Both the position numbers and the translations under genes were made by a program. Shown here in pieces: positions 28,084 to 35,449 of a stretch of DNA of 64,000 nucleotides. Position 1 is the stretch's first letter. Each line of letters opens with the position of its first letter. A model generated the notes under the pieces. That model searched no databases. It was not told the DNA's origin and saw nothing but the letters and a program-made list of their open reading frames with translations. Origin of the DNA: Parelaphostrongylus tenuis (lineage: Eukaryota; Nematoda; Chromadorea; Rhabditida; Metastrongylidae); assembly GCA_019055375.1 (NCBI GenBank), contig JAHQIW010005203.1, positions 16,267-80,266 on the forward strand, read 5' to 3'.

Positions 28084-30434
28084 CTCCGATACCCTGACGG
28101 GAAACTTACAGCTTCGAGGAGGGCTACGGAGAAAATCATCCACCAATACTACTTGTACCTCTTCGCTAACCATGTCCTTTTACCGTCATATAAATTGAAA
28201 GAGGACGAATATGTCGTTCCACCGGTCCTCCCTTCCGAAATCCGACAAGCTACATCGTCGCTGAAGAACAGAACAACACGCGGTCCCGACAAGATTAGGC
28301 TAGAACACCTGAAGACCTGCCGCCAGTTCTCATCAACACCCTGGCTCGGCTCTTCACTCGCTACCTGTCAGAATGCAAGGTTCCTATTCAATGGAAAACC
28401 AGCAAGAACGAATTGTTGTTCAAAAAGGGAGACTTTCACGACATAGGCAATTATGGCCCAATCTGCTCGCTGTCCGTTGTCTATAAACTCTTTACTCGAG
28501 TCATCCTAAACAGGATCGACAGAACACTGGACGATGGACAGCCATGCGAACAAGCAGGGTTCCGAAAAGGATTTAGTACCATAGACCACATCGACACGAT
28601 TACAAGTCTCATTGAAGTTTCACGAGAGTACAAACAACCACTCTATCTCACTTTCATCGCTTTGAAGAAAGCCTTCGATTCAATGGAAACAGAAGCGAGC
28701 ATAGAGGCTCTGGATAACCAGTGCGTCCCTACTCGGTACATAATGATCCTTCGTGAGCTTCATAGAGATTTCACGACCAAAATATCACCATTCTACAATA
28801 ACATCACCATTGACGTAAGAAGAGGGCTTCGACAAAGCGATACAACTTCGCCAAACTATTGACTGCCACCCTACAAAACGTCATGCAAACATTAGAATGG
28901 GACGAAATGGGGGTGAAAATTTACGGTCGACAATTGAACCATCTTCGCTTTGCTGACAATACCGTTCTCATAACACCAAACATCAGTCAAGCGGAACGAA
29001 TGTTGACCGATTTTGATAACGCCTGTGGAAAGATTGGTCTTCAAATCTTCAATCTAACGAAAACATTGATCATGAGGAACGGATGGGTTTCTAATGCCCC
29101 ATTCACGCTCAACGGAACGACAATCTCCGAATGCTCCAGTTACGTCTATCTAGGTCGTGAAATCAACATGATGAAAGACCTAGCTCCAGAGTTGAGCAGG
29201 AGTAAAAGAGCAGCTTGGGGAACGTTTAAGAGCATCGAAGATATAGTGAAGAGGACAAAGAACGTCCGACTCCGTGCCCACCTTTTCGACTCGACAATTA
29301 TCCCTGCCCTAATCGCTACGTAAGAAGGATGAAAGATCACTTGGCGTTATCGAACGCGCAGTCGAAAGGTCGATGCTAGGAGTATCCCGCATCTCGCAAA
29401 TGAGAGAAAGGATCCGAAAATCTGACCTACGTCAACGATCGAAAATTAGAGACGCCCTTCTACACGCTAGGATATCGAAAATAAGGTGCGCCGGACACGT
29501 GATGCGGTTCAACGACAACCGATGGACGAGAACCGTTACCGACCGAATTCCTCGGGACGTCAAGCGCTCTAAAGGAAGACCACTGACCCGTTGGTCCGAT
29601 TTCTTCACGAAAGCGATAGAAGAAAGATATGATTTTAGAATTTAGAATGATGAAATTAGAAGCATTTTCTTATTGCTCACATAACTGCTTTTCTCTGTTA
29701 CCTACTGTTGATTATGTATCACTCACCTGACTTACAGGTAGATAAATTAATGTCGCTGTGTAATACATTGTATATAAGGGTCCAATTACCCAGGTTTGAA
29801 AAAAACCTACAGAGCCTGCGTGACCGAATATCAACGCCTGTATTGCCACCACTTTTTCTACGCTGCAACAGTCTATCATTCAGTAATCAACCGTGAACGG
29901 TTTTGGCCCAGGCAGCCGATAATGACATCGAACTTAATTACGCCCACAGAGATTGGATATATGTGGTGAATAAAAGAATTATTTTTATTTTACCGCTTTA
30001 GAGCGGTGGTGTGATGCTTCAACCATACACAGTGATGTTGAGTGATTTACAGTGGCGCCCGCTACTGTAAAATGCGGGTTCGAGTCTCCACTGGCGCAAA
30101 AGTTTTGTATATTACTCAACATTATTGGGTATTTTGCAACATCATACTATGGCTTTGAAGCAATTAGGGAAACGACATTAAGCAATTTACTAGCTCTTTC
30201 AACAGAACGCGACTTTGTGTCCTTTTGCAAAAAATCGCGTGGTAGTAAAATCTTAGAATTAGGTGTTGCCGAACATTTAGAAGATGCTTTGAATTCGAGA
30301 GCTGATGAAATGTGAGCTATAATTTGGTTAACCTGTCCAGTTGTCTTGCCGCCACAAGGACCACCGGTGAGTACTAATTTGTAGACCTTACATGTTTTTG
30401 CCTTAGGGCCACACATGTCGGCTTTTATGTCCAT
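6268..30434 (-). CDS. NadR/Ttd14-like P-loop protein, 12 exons, 412 residues
   Basis: This is a host gene. Exons (minus strand) are 30434-30333, 23086-22922, 20907-20815, 13428-13357, 12496-12380, 12132-12049, 11863-11808, 10873-10768, 10709-10621, 9704-9602, 9529-9386 and 6375-6268. All joins are GT-AG and keep frame, giving 412 codons and a TGA at 6270-6268. A Walker A loop GGPCGGKT is at residues 24-31; the segment [11 protein letters not shown] follows at about 51-61, and [11 protein letters not shown] at 107-117. The C-terminal half (about 230-412) contains RSTYTV, KQRRCF and a LETYT segment. From family knowledge this order matches the Ttd14 type: an N-terminal NTP-binding domain (AAA_28) and a CYTH-like C-terminal half. 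Drosophila Ttd14 binds GTP and a phosphoinositide and acts in TRPL channel trafficking; the role here is inferred. An acceptor-like atattccag lies 2 bases upstream of the ATG, so cis- or trans-splicing (or an extra upstream exon) is possible. Confidence 0.87.
6890..8690 (+). mobile_element. RTE-type LINE copy E, heavily decayed
   Basis: Reading frames on the plus strand match the same RTE family in order: endonuclease start region (about 6950-7080, with the [15 protein letters not shown] stretch), endonuclease middle (7202-7396), linker (7796-8002), RT fingers (8278-8520) and the KKAFDTV motif near 8578. There are many frameshifts and stops, and nothing recognisable after about 8.69 kb. The copy lies in intron 11 of the Ttd14-like gene, antisense to it. 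It is more diverged than the other copies, so it is probably an older insertion. Boundaries are approximate. Confidence 0.75.
9386..9529 (-). CDS. Ttd14-like gene, exon 11
   Basis: 48 codons, [13 protein letters not shown] through LPEFLEIEE, containing the LETYT segment typical of the family's C-terminal domain. The acceptor is ttctag and the donor GAG|GTACTG. Confidence 0.86.
9602..9704 (-). CDS. Ttd14-like gene, exon 10
   Basis: One base plus 34 codons, [16 protein letters not shown] then [11 protein letters not shown]. The acceptor is tttctag and the donor CAG|GTGCAC. Intron 9 upstream contains a hammerhead element. Confidence 0.86.
9835..10265. mobile_element. Retrozyme-like family 1 element with inverted partial second unit
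   Basis: The left part (9835 to about 10140) is colinear with the 56.7-kb units. The right part (about 10150-10265) is an inverted piece of the same unit, so the element begins with aatcatttttgagccacgca and ends with its reverse complement, giving terminal inverted repeats of roughly 35 bp. Between them a 30-bp block around atcgaaacacrtgtatcggg is repeated twice (10160-10217). It lies in intron 9 of the Ttd14-like gene. Confidence 0.75.
9954..9996 (-). ncRNA. Hammerhead ribozyme, family 1, in sense orientation in a host intron
   Basis: The minus strand reads GCCCGA, CUGACGA, GAUC-GCAU-GAUC, GAAA, palindromic CACGUG and GUA as cleavage triplet, then UCGGAC. Core positions are conserved. Stem I has one mismatch in six pairs. 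The strand is the transcribed strand of the surrounding gene, so it would be present in the pre-mRNA of intron 9. Confidence 0.8.
10621..10709 (-). CDS. Ttd14-like gene, exon 9
   Basis: 29 codons plus two bases, [20 protein letters not shown] then LHGEEYVET. It is separated from exon 8 by a 58-bp intron. The acceptor is tttacag and the donor AG|GTACTG. Confidence 0.83.
10768..10873 (-). CDS. Ttd14-like gene, exon 8
   Basis: One base plus 35 codons, [14 protein letters not shown] through LLTYNPETQ. The acceptor is tttgaag and the donor CAG|GTTTGT. This starts the C-terminal half of the protein. Confidence 0.83.
11329..11354. repeat. (CA)n microsatellite
   Basis: An uninterrupted run of ac dinucleotides of about 26 bases, in intron 7 of the Ttd14-like gene. 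Confidence 0.95.
11808..11863 (-). CDS. Ttd14-like gene, exon 7
   Basis: 18 codons plus two bases, [18 protein letters not shown], with acceptor tatgcag and donor AG|GTAGAT. The split codon is completed by the first base of exon 8. Confidence 0.82.
12049..12132 (-). CDS. Ttd14-like gene, exon 6
   Basis: 28 codons, [13 protein letters not shown]...LKVIQ, with a textbook donor CAG|GTAAGT. It follows exon 5 (…QRTRK) in frame. Confidence 0.87.
12380..12496 (-). CDS. Ttd14-like gene, exon 5
   Basis: 39 codons beginning [16 protein letters not shown], a highly recognisable family segment. The acceptor is aaatctag and the donor AAAG|GTTGTA. Confidence 0.87.
13357..13428 (-). CDS. Ttd14-like gene, exon 4
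   Basis: 24 codons, ESWLRILS...LLNKRYDQ, between acceptor ttttaag and donor CAG|GTTCAT. Short, but it fills exactly the gap between exons 3 and 5, in frame on both sides. Confidence 0.8.
13429..15254. other. Intron 3, proximal part; no recognised element
   Basis: AT-rich intronic sequence between exon 4 and RTE copy B. The open frames here (for example 13875-14207 and 15005-15337) have no family resemblance and lack coding character. Part of the latter lies within the RTE fragment read in another frame. Confidence 0.5.
15255..18045 (-). mobile_element. RTE-type LINE copy B, broken
   Basis: On the minus strand the family order is complete at the 5' side: endonuclease start (about 17607-17950, with [11 protein letters not shown]), endonuclease core (17153-17649), linker (16681-17156), RT (about 15850-16680) and the start of the C-terminal region (15312-15545). 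The sequence stops short of the true 3' end, at about 15255, so the last roughly 150 bp are missing. Frames are interrupted throughout. It lies in intron 3 of the Ttd14-like gene, in the same orientation as the gene. A region upstream of the endonuclease (17950-18045) still aligns with other copies when translated. Confidence 0.82.
18850..19010 (+). repeat. Dispersed repeat R1, copy 1
   Basis: Shares an ordered set of blocks (gaaagctga, agctacag, cttttcataa...gagtgtta) with 23.76-24.0 kb (same strand) and 24.30-24.57 kb (opposite strand). Weaker matches lie at 19.62-19.76 and 22.29-22.40 kb. No open frame is shared. Probably a non-autonomous transposon; its ends are not resolved. Confidence 0.55.
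19786..20375 (+). pseudogene. Mariner transposase relic
   Basis: Translation gives segments diagnostic of mariner transposases: [18 protein letters not shown] at the start (first catalytic Asp in TLDEKW), an [20 protein letters not shown] stretch in another frame, and [13 protein letters not shown] (third catalytic Asp region), followed by a degenerate C-terminus. The helix-turn-helix N-terminus is missing and there are at least two frameshifts. The relic is in intron 3 of the Ttd14-like gene. Confidence 0.82.
20815..20907 (-). CDS. Ttd14-like gene, exon 3
   Basis: 31 codons ending AYIDR and containing [14 protein letters not shown]. The acceptor is ctttcag and the donor GATCGT|GTAATT. The alternative donor two bases earlier would break the frame with exon 4. 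Confidence 0.85.
22922..23086 (-). CDS. Ttd14-like gene, exon 2
   Basis: 55 codons, from [15 protein letters not shown] to [10 protein letters not shown]. The acceptor is tatttcaag and the donor GAT|GTACGT. Intron 1, separating it from exon 1, is about 7.2 kb and full of SINEs and an RTE copy. Confidence 0.87.
23407..23437. repeat. (TA)n microsatellite at a SINE 3' end
   Basis: A pure gtatata/atatat run directly abutting the 3' tail of the SINE-1 copy that begins at 23438 on the minus strand. Confidence 0.9.
23438..23732 (-). mobile_element. SINE-1 (tRNA-derived), full copy
   Basis: The minus strand begins with a tRNA-like head: A box in tggagcagtggttagaggtg and B box in ctggttcgatc. A 200-bp body common to all family members follows (ccatccatccctcc..., ggtaccagacaggt..., gagtcattgtaaaggcc...). 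It ends in aaagctttatcctt-type sequence. Such elements are transcribed by RNA polymerase III and mobilised by a LINE. Confidence 0.85.
23760..24015 (+). repeat. Dispersed repeat R1, copy 2
   Basis: Contains the ordered R1 blocks in the plus orientation. It lies between two SINE-1 copies in intron 1, and the next R1 copy is inverted. Confidence 0.55.
24296..24575 (-). repeat. Dispersed repeat R1, copy 3 (inverted)
   Basis: Reverse-complement match to the 23.76-24.0 kb copy, including the ggctgtagc and ctcctataaaag blocks. It ends next to an AT microsatellite (24582-24651). Confidence 0.55.
24582..24651. repeat. AT/GTAT microsatellite
   Basis: An imperfect alternating purine-pyrimidine tract (gtatatatat, atgcatatat) immediately before a SINE-1 head. 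Confidence 0.9.
24652..24958 (+). mobile_element. SINE-1, best-preserved copy
   Basis: The head gagcgcatgtggcgcagtgg...ggttcgatctcgcgctc has A and B boxes, and its ends pair (GAGCGC with GCGCTC), so the tRNA acceptor stem is still visible. The body continues to the tail agctttatccttttatcc. The duplicated tatcctttta at the tail is a short tandem, not poly(A). Confidence 0.87.
24974..25199 (-). mobile_element. SINE-1, head-truncated copy inverted against its neighbour
   Basis: Tail-to-tail with the 24652-24958 copy, separated by only about 15 bp of AT-rich DNA. The tRNA head is missing beyond 25199. The pair forms an inverted repeat able to fold into a long hairpin in intron 1 RNA. Confidence 0.82.
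25318..25395 (+). mobile_element. SINE-3 fragment with internal deletion
   Basis: Begins gtggccgagtg (Ser/Leu-type A box) and ends gtgaagacggattaataaag, the tail shared with 37.97-38.23 and 38.65-38.92 kb. The middle is lost. Confidence 0.6.
25396..26945. other. Intron 1 stretch, nothing recognised except one tRNA-like patch
   Basis: No coding or repeat signal beyond a degenerate Ser/Leu-type tRNA A box on the minus strand near 26720-26805 (gtggccgagtggttagtg) with no clear B box. Confidence 0.45.
26950..27048 (-). mobile_element. SINE-2 tRNA-like head
   Basis: The minus strand contains a tRNA-like segment with B box gggttcgagtt and the family's tgacgcagaag junction. The flanking terminal repeats seen in other SINE-2 copies are not evident here. 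Confidence 0.6.
28051..28080. repeat. (AT)15 microsatellite at an RTE 5' junction
   Basis: A pure AT run ending exactly where RTE copy C begins. Confidence 0.95.
28083..29637 (+). mobile_element. RTE-type LINE copy C, truncated at both ends
   Basis: Starts at ctccgataccctgacggg, inside the element, so the endonuclease domain is missing. It continues through the RT in successive frames (28081-28446, 28413-28862, 28859-29323) and the C-terminal region (29373-29640). The active-site motif has changed (FADD to FADN) and frameshifts separate the segments, so no enzyme can be made. The 3' part stops abruptly at gatatgat near 29630. It lies in intron 1 of the Ttd14-like gene, antisense to it. Relative to the 46-kb copy it is only mildly diverged. 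Confidence 0.87.
29993..30156 (+). mobile_element. SINE-2-like foldback with tRNA B box
   Basis: Both ends carry inverted versions of the gcggtggtatgatgttac / acattattgggtattttgc sequence found at 41.46-41.73 kb. Between them lies a shortened tRNA-like core with B box gggttcgagtc. It is only 180 bp from the exon 1 donor. Confidence 0.6.
30333..30434 (-). CDS. Ttd14-like gene, exon 1 (Walker A)
   Basis: Encodes residues 1-34, from ATG (30434) to the end of GGKTTGQ. The donor is CAG|GTTAAC. The P-loop GGPCGGKT is in this exon. Phase at the end is 0. Confidence 0.85.
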
Positions 30435-31360
30435 ACCTGGAATATTCTCCGTTATTATAGTGGTATTTGTGAGATCTCAACTATTAATCACTCTAATTCC
30501 ACTACAAAACTTCACACTTGGTTGAGAAGTTAAGATTATAACTCATTACATAATAACTAATTTATTAATAGGATGTTGGTGAAGGCCGAGGAATCTTGGC
30601 CATAAAACCAAGTGCAATAGTAATGGAATAAATGATTGGGTTGAAGTAAAATGGAAATCTTATACTTCTTCATGAAATGCCCTTCTTCGTGAATTAAAAC
30701 CTTTTATTAGCGGATATTTTTGGACAATCGTGAAAATTTGAGAATAAGGCTTTACACGACCTGTAAAACTCCATATCCCAATACGCTGGAGAACTGATCA
30801 CACCTAACTATGAGATTTTTAGCGCTTCAAAGCAAAACGATGAGAAAGTTGAAAACTGAACACACACGATTGAAAACTAATTTGCAGTGCACAAAATGAT
30901 AATATAAAGCGTGAAAGCAATCAATGCTGGAAGAAACGTCACGTATTTGGTTTATAATGAATGACAGAGATGACTGGATGCAGATCTGAGCTCTACAATG
31001 ACTTGCAGTGGTATTTTAATGTGCGCAATCAGTGTCTTTATCCTCTCAGACAAAGTTCGCTATGTTCATACGTTTCGAAAAGAAAGACATGTTTGATCAT
31101 TAACAAGAGGAATCGAAAATTTTTCGATCACGGAAAAAACGATACGCAACGACATCCTCTTTTCATTATAAGTCCCACTCATACATAGTTGTTGCAAGAA
31201 TAAAAATTCAAAAAAGAGGAGAGATGATACTAGAAGACAGAAAAGTGTACATGCGCAAAATTCGGTTTGTTGAAAATTTTCTTAGGACGATTAATTTTCG
31301 TAGCGATCAGCTAACCGGTTTGCAGTAAATTATAAAAAGCGATTGTTCTCATATGACACA

Positions 31361-31645
31361 AAAGGATAAAGGATAAAGCCTTCGACGTTGATCAACCCGG
31401 AATGCAGCATGCATTCGTCTACAGTTTTTAGCTTCGTTTAAGGTGACTGCATATGTTCCCTTTGCAATGACTCGCGGTGGTCTACCGCTCTATCGAGTCA
31501 ACGCTATCTACCCTCCCAGACAAGTATGGTACCAATTCACCGACTCCAGAAATATGGAAGGTTTAGTGAACCATGTGCAGGAGGTTAAAAAAGAGACATT
31601 TCAACGCGGAGTACCTCAAGCCACTGCACTACATGCGCTCTTGAT
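31361..31645 (-). mobile_element. SINE-1, diverged full-length copy
   Basis: The tail aaaggataaaggataaag and the body blocks are present. The tRNA head is recognisable at 31560-31645, but the B box is degraded. Confidence 0.75.
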
Positions 31646-32164
31646 GCGACGTATTAATCCGAAATGCTCAAATATTTTGTCATGTTGACGAGCGATTTCA
31701 GATTGAAAAGTAATAAGAATGAAGTAGTTTCGTCAACATCAAACCTTGGTGTACTAAAGGCACAGCTTGTCAGCAGGTATCTTGTAACTATTCAAGTAAT
31801 ACTTGAAAATGTTTCTATGGTAAAGGAACACTATTAGGAATCTCCTCACTAATCACATTCCTAAGCAATGGGAAAGAACCGTCTCCCAAGGGAAAATCAC
31901 AAAACGTCTGCGACATCACCAATTATTTACTGCAAATTACAAGAAATTCTTCAATGTTCTGAAATCGATCAACCACATGATGTGAAGTGTCCCATTTTGT
32001 TGAAAAAATGAGTTGATGACTGAAGAAGCTCACCATTTAGTCGGGGTGAGAATGTCTACTAAACACAAAGGATTTGTGCGGAGACTCTATGATGACATGT
32101 CAACGTTGTAAAATATACGTAATGTTTGTCACAGCATATAAAATTCATCATAGATCTATAGAAA

Positions 32165-32430
32165 CGATTGAACGTTCGGCGTTGATAATCCCTCAGCAAA
32201 TTGCCGTGCAATCAATTTCATTGAACATCGTGATGGTTGTTGAATAAATTTCTGACCTACTCAATGATTGCTGGGGTGCAATGAATGTGTCAACTTACGT
32301 TTTTGCTTCCGCACAAGTATGGCTTCAGTTTATCGACCCCGAACGCATGGAAAACTTGGTTTGCGTGGATGCGAGATCAAACCAACGATCACATTTATTT
32401 TGTTAAGCATCTCTAGGAACTGAGCTGCAT
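32165..32430 (-). mobile_element. SINE-1, old diverged copy
   Basis: Ordered but weak matches to the SINE-1 body (gcgttgataatccctcag near the tail, tatcgaccccg, and gcgagatcaaacc for the B box). Confidence 0.6.
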
Positions 32431-32880
32431 GTTCTCCATTACATAGATAGAATAGCAAAGTAATTTGGAAAATGCTTAGTTTACCAAATTGCATCGTACC
32501 TCTACTCTGTGGTAGAAAAAAAAACAAAACACACCTCAGGTAAAGACGTTAATTGAACTACCGAATATGGTCTTGTCAAGGCCGCTCCTCGAAGAAATAT
32601 TCTCGTTGGAGCATTGATCAGCAAAGGAACACTCTGTAGTGAAACAGATGTGGATAAATACGTTAGCTTTACTATTTGTAGCACACAATGAAAGTAACCA
32701 GCAACCACTAGAATGAGTGCGATGGTCAGATTCAAACAATTGGTAAAATGCGAAATGACCAAAAATCAAGCAAAAGATGGTCAGATCCCTGCAGTTAACG
32801 AAATGAAAAATGACATTTGAATACAAAAGGCCAGCAAAAAATAATATTAATCCTGCATATTAATTTTGCTTTTTATACGG

Positions 32881-33230
32881 CTCCCTCCTTGCTACAATGC
32901 AGGGCTTAATGCGGGGTGTGGGCCACTGACGAGGAAGGCGAGACCTCCGAAACACGCGTGTATGATTCTTGCGTACCAACCTCGTTTAGGCTTCAAACAT
33001 TCTTAAGAATTATATTGAATGTTTATTGCGAGGCCTCAAAAGCAGTCGATGCTACGGATCAATTTGTATCTACCAGCCGCGATCCATCGACTGAAAATTG
33101 GTGATAGCACAATGTCGTTGTATGTAGTGCTGTCACCACATACGCCTCCCTCCTTGCTACAATGCAGGGCTTAATATAGGGCGTGGGCCACTGACGAGGT
33201 GGACCAGACCTCCGAAACACGCATGTTGAT
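32881..33230 (+). mobile_element. Hammerhead family 2 direct repeat (265-bp unit)
   Basis: A block beginning ctccctccttgctacaatgc recurs after 265 bp (32881 and 33146). Each copy continues through ggccactgacgagg...cctccgaaacacgc. The first unit is complete and the second ends shortly after its ribozyme core. No reading frame explains the conservation. This resembles a tandem retrozyme of a different sequence family from that at 2.2 and 56.7 kb. The ends and any target duplication could not be fixed. Confidence 0.7.
32920..32968 (+). ncRNA. Hammerhead-like motif, family 2, unit 1
   Basis: Core CUGACGA (32926-32932), then stem II GGAAGG...CCUCC with a one-base bulge, GAAA (32949-32952), palindromic stem III ACACGCGUGU and cleavage triplet GUA. 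Stem I is weak: A-U, C-G, a mismatch, then wobble pairs. The core is complete, but activity is uncertain. Confidence 0.65.
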
Positions 33231-33232
33231 GA
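33185..33232 (+). ncRNA. Hammerhead-like motif, family 2, unit 2 (degraded)
   Basis: CUGACGA (33191-33197), stem II GGUGG...CCUCC, GAAA (33214-33217). Stem III has changed to ACACGCAUGU, losing its palindrome, and stem I no longer pairs well. Probably inactive on its own. Confidence 0.5.
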
Positions 33233-33261
33233 TTGAAAATTGTTTCATACGATCAACAAAG

Positions 33262-33367
33262 TTCAATGGGAGGATTGGTGAGCTTTGAGTGCGGATTCAA
33301 GCCATCGTCCATCAATCGATCGTTCCAGTCACAGAGCACCTCTAACCATTGCGCTGCACGCGCCCAG
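33262..33367 (-). mobile_element. SINE-1 head fragment
   Basis: The tRNA-like head on the minus strand (gcgcagcgcaatggttagaggtgctc, B box degraded) plus the first body block. The rest is absent. Confidence 0.6.
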
Positions 33368-33689
33368 TAGATTCCTATTCTTGAAAAAGTGAAAAAGGAA
33401 AATTGTAGAAGAACTCAGAAATCAGCAGTCGTTCGCGATTCAGAAGACATAAATAGCTGAATAATGAGATGAACGATTACTGGAAGCGTAACTATAAACT
33501 TCATTCCGTGCTTTTTTGCTCAATAATAGTCGTCAGTATTTCGACTGCTTTGTAATGTGCGCTGAAAAATCAACAATCGACGACGTTCACTGCATTGTCT
33601 AGTACGAAATCAACCTATAAACACTTTCCAAAACGAATTTGAGCTGAGAAAAGAGATGGAAACTGAAAAATGTTGAGCGGTGTGCATGA

Positions 33690-34172
33690 CTTCAACGTTA
33701 GACAAGAATCGAACTCGCATGTCACTCTATCCGGGGGTGCGTGCTAACCAGTTGCACTACCTACGCCTCTTTTGCCACAACTCCTTTTACGCTACAACGC
33801 CTCAATCTGTCAGCAACCGATCGTCAACAGTTTGACCTAGCAAGCCATAACAGCGTTAATTCTAGTTACGCTGACAGATATTGAATATATGTGATCAACA
33901 ACAATTCTTTCTAAAAAGTCGCTATTTAGCGGTGGGTATGACGTTACTAATAAATCCAATAATGTTCAGTGACGTGCAAAATTTTCGCGTCAGGCGGGTC
34001 TCGAACCTGCATTTCACCTTATCCGGGACCACGTGCTAACCATTTGCACTACCGACGCCTGTTTTCCCACCTCTCTTTCTACGCTGCAACGCGATTCTGT
34101 CTGACGTCAAAGTTTTTCACATCATTCGACATAGTTGAGTGTATTTGTAACATCATACCATCGCTAAAAAAC
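33690..34172 (-). mobile_element. Two SINE-2 / tRNA-foldback elements in the same orientation
   Basis: Two tRNA-like heads on the minus strand (33695-33770 and 33985-34065), each with A box (gtagtgcaa.tggttagcacg) and B box (gagttcgattc, aggttcgagac). The second is flanked by inverted ends of the gcggtgggtatgacgttac type (33931 onward and up to 34172). Confidence 0.65.
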
Positions 34173-34738
34173 AGTTAGATAGAAAAAATTATTGGCGATG
34201 GAAACTGTCCAATGGACTACAACTGGGTAAATTGGCCATAGCTTCTCAGATCTCATTGAAACGAGAACAGCTTAGAAACACTGCGAAGAATAATACTAAA
34301 AATCCCATCATGTGAATCCAGAATTGATCACCGGAAAAAATTCAATTCGCTTGTACCTCAACACGTACAATGTAGTAAAAGATGAAAATTTGGCTATGAA
34401 CTCTGCCTTACATAGCACGCTCTCCAACAGGGATTTTGTCAATCACTTGCTGAGTAAATATTACGTCAGTAATTCGTTTATATGAGAATTCGCCACCTCT
34501 GACGAAAGATCGCCATACTAATTGCTAAAATAAACAAGACTGTGTCCTACTGACATAAAGGTGTAGATTGTGAAGAATCCCAGGTCCGACTATCTATTAA
34601 CCTCGGCATAGTCCGAATAATTCAGTATCTTTTTCTGTTTAGCCGCTCCGAGGTGTTATTAATAGTATTTATTGAATATCAGCGAAGCATATAACAATAC
34701 AGTTAATAATGCAGAACGAATATTACAACAGTCGTGGT

Positions 34739-34775
34739 GGCTTACGTTTCGGCAAGGTTCGCCATCTTCAGAGCC
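34739..34775 (-). ncRNA. Minimal hammerhead ribozyme, left arm
   Basis: GGCU, CUGAAGA, stem II GGCG...UGCC, GAAA, CGUA, AGCC. Stem I GGCU/AGCC pairs perfectly. Stem III is the 4-base palindrome ACGU with GUA as cleavage triplet. One unpaired base precedes stem II, as in the 42.65-kb copy. Confidence 0.75.
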
Positions 34776-35282
34776 TGGAAAGGTCAAATTGATTCGCAAG
34801 TTATTAAATCAAAGGCCTCCATAACCCTAGCAGAAAACGTAAGAGATAAATTTTTTTGGGTCGCATAGGAATAACTTCATTTCAAAAACACTCACCTTTT
34901 AGATGTTTTACGTCTTTCAATTAATCATTGAAGACCTGCCACTTGGAGTCTATGATAATATGAGACTGTGCCTGGCTCAGGTCGGTAATATCAACCTGAG
35001 GTAAGGCCCAAAAATAAACCGAAAAAAGGAATGCCTCATAATAACGCGTGACCTAGCTCCATACCTCAGGCTGATATTCCCGACCTGAGCCTGGCACAGT
35101 CTTATCATAGACTCCAAGTGGCAGGTCTTCAATGATTAATTGAAAGACCTAAAACATTCAAAAGGTGAGTGTTTTTAAAGTAAAGTTTTTCCTATGCGAC
35201 CCAAAAATTTATCTCTTACGTTTTCTGCTAGGGTTATGGAGGCCTTTGATTTAATAACTTGCGAACCAATTTGACCTTTCCA

Positions 35283-35319
35283 GGCTCTGAAGATGGCGAA
35301 CCTTGCCGAAACGTAAGCC
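35283..35319 (+). ncRNA. Minimal hammerhead ribozyme, right arm
   Basis: The same motif as the left arm, on the plus strand: GGCU 35283-35286, CUGAAGA 35287-35293, GAAA 35308-35311, AGCC 35316-35319. Identical in every core and stem position I can compare. Confidence 0.75.
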
Positions 35320-35449
35320 ACCACGACTGTTGTAATATTTGTGCTGCATTATTAACTGTATTGTTATATGCTCCGCTGATATCCAATAAATACTATTAAT
35401 AACACCTCGGAGCGGCTAAACAGAAGAAGACACTGAATTGTGAAGAATC

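Larger units (their letters stand above)
34580..35436. mobile_element. Large palindromic element with two hammerheads and 13-bp target duplication
   Basis: The left arm (about 34615-34998) and right arm (about 35063-35436) are near-perfect inverted repeats of roughly 380 bp around a 65-bp spacer. A 13-mer, attgtgaagaatc, flanks the element at 34567-34579 and 35437-35449, showing that it moved as a unit. Each arm carries a Penelope-type minimal hammerhead pointing outward from the centre. The outermost left sequence matches, inverted, the block beside the 5.7-kb palindrome. There is no long frame, so the element is non-autonomous. Part of the inner arm resembles the 3' region of the Penelope-like fragment at 42.7 kb. 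Confidence 0.8.
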
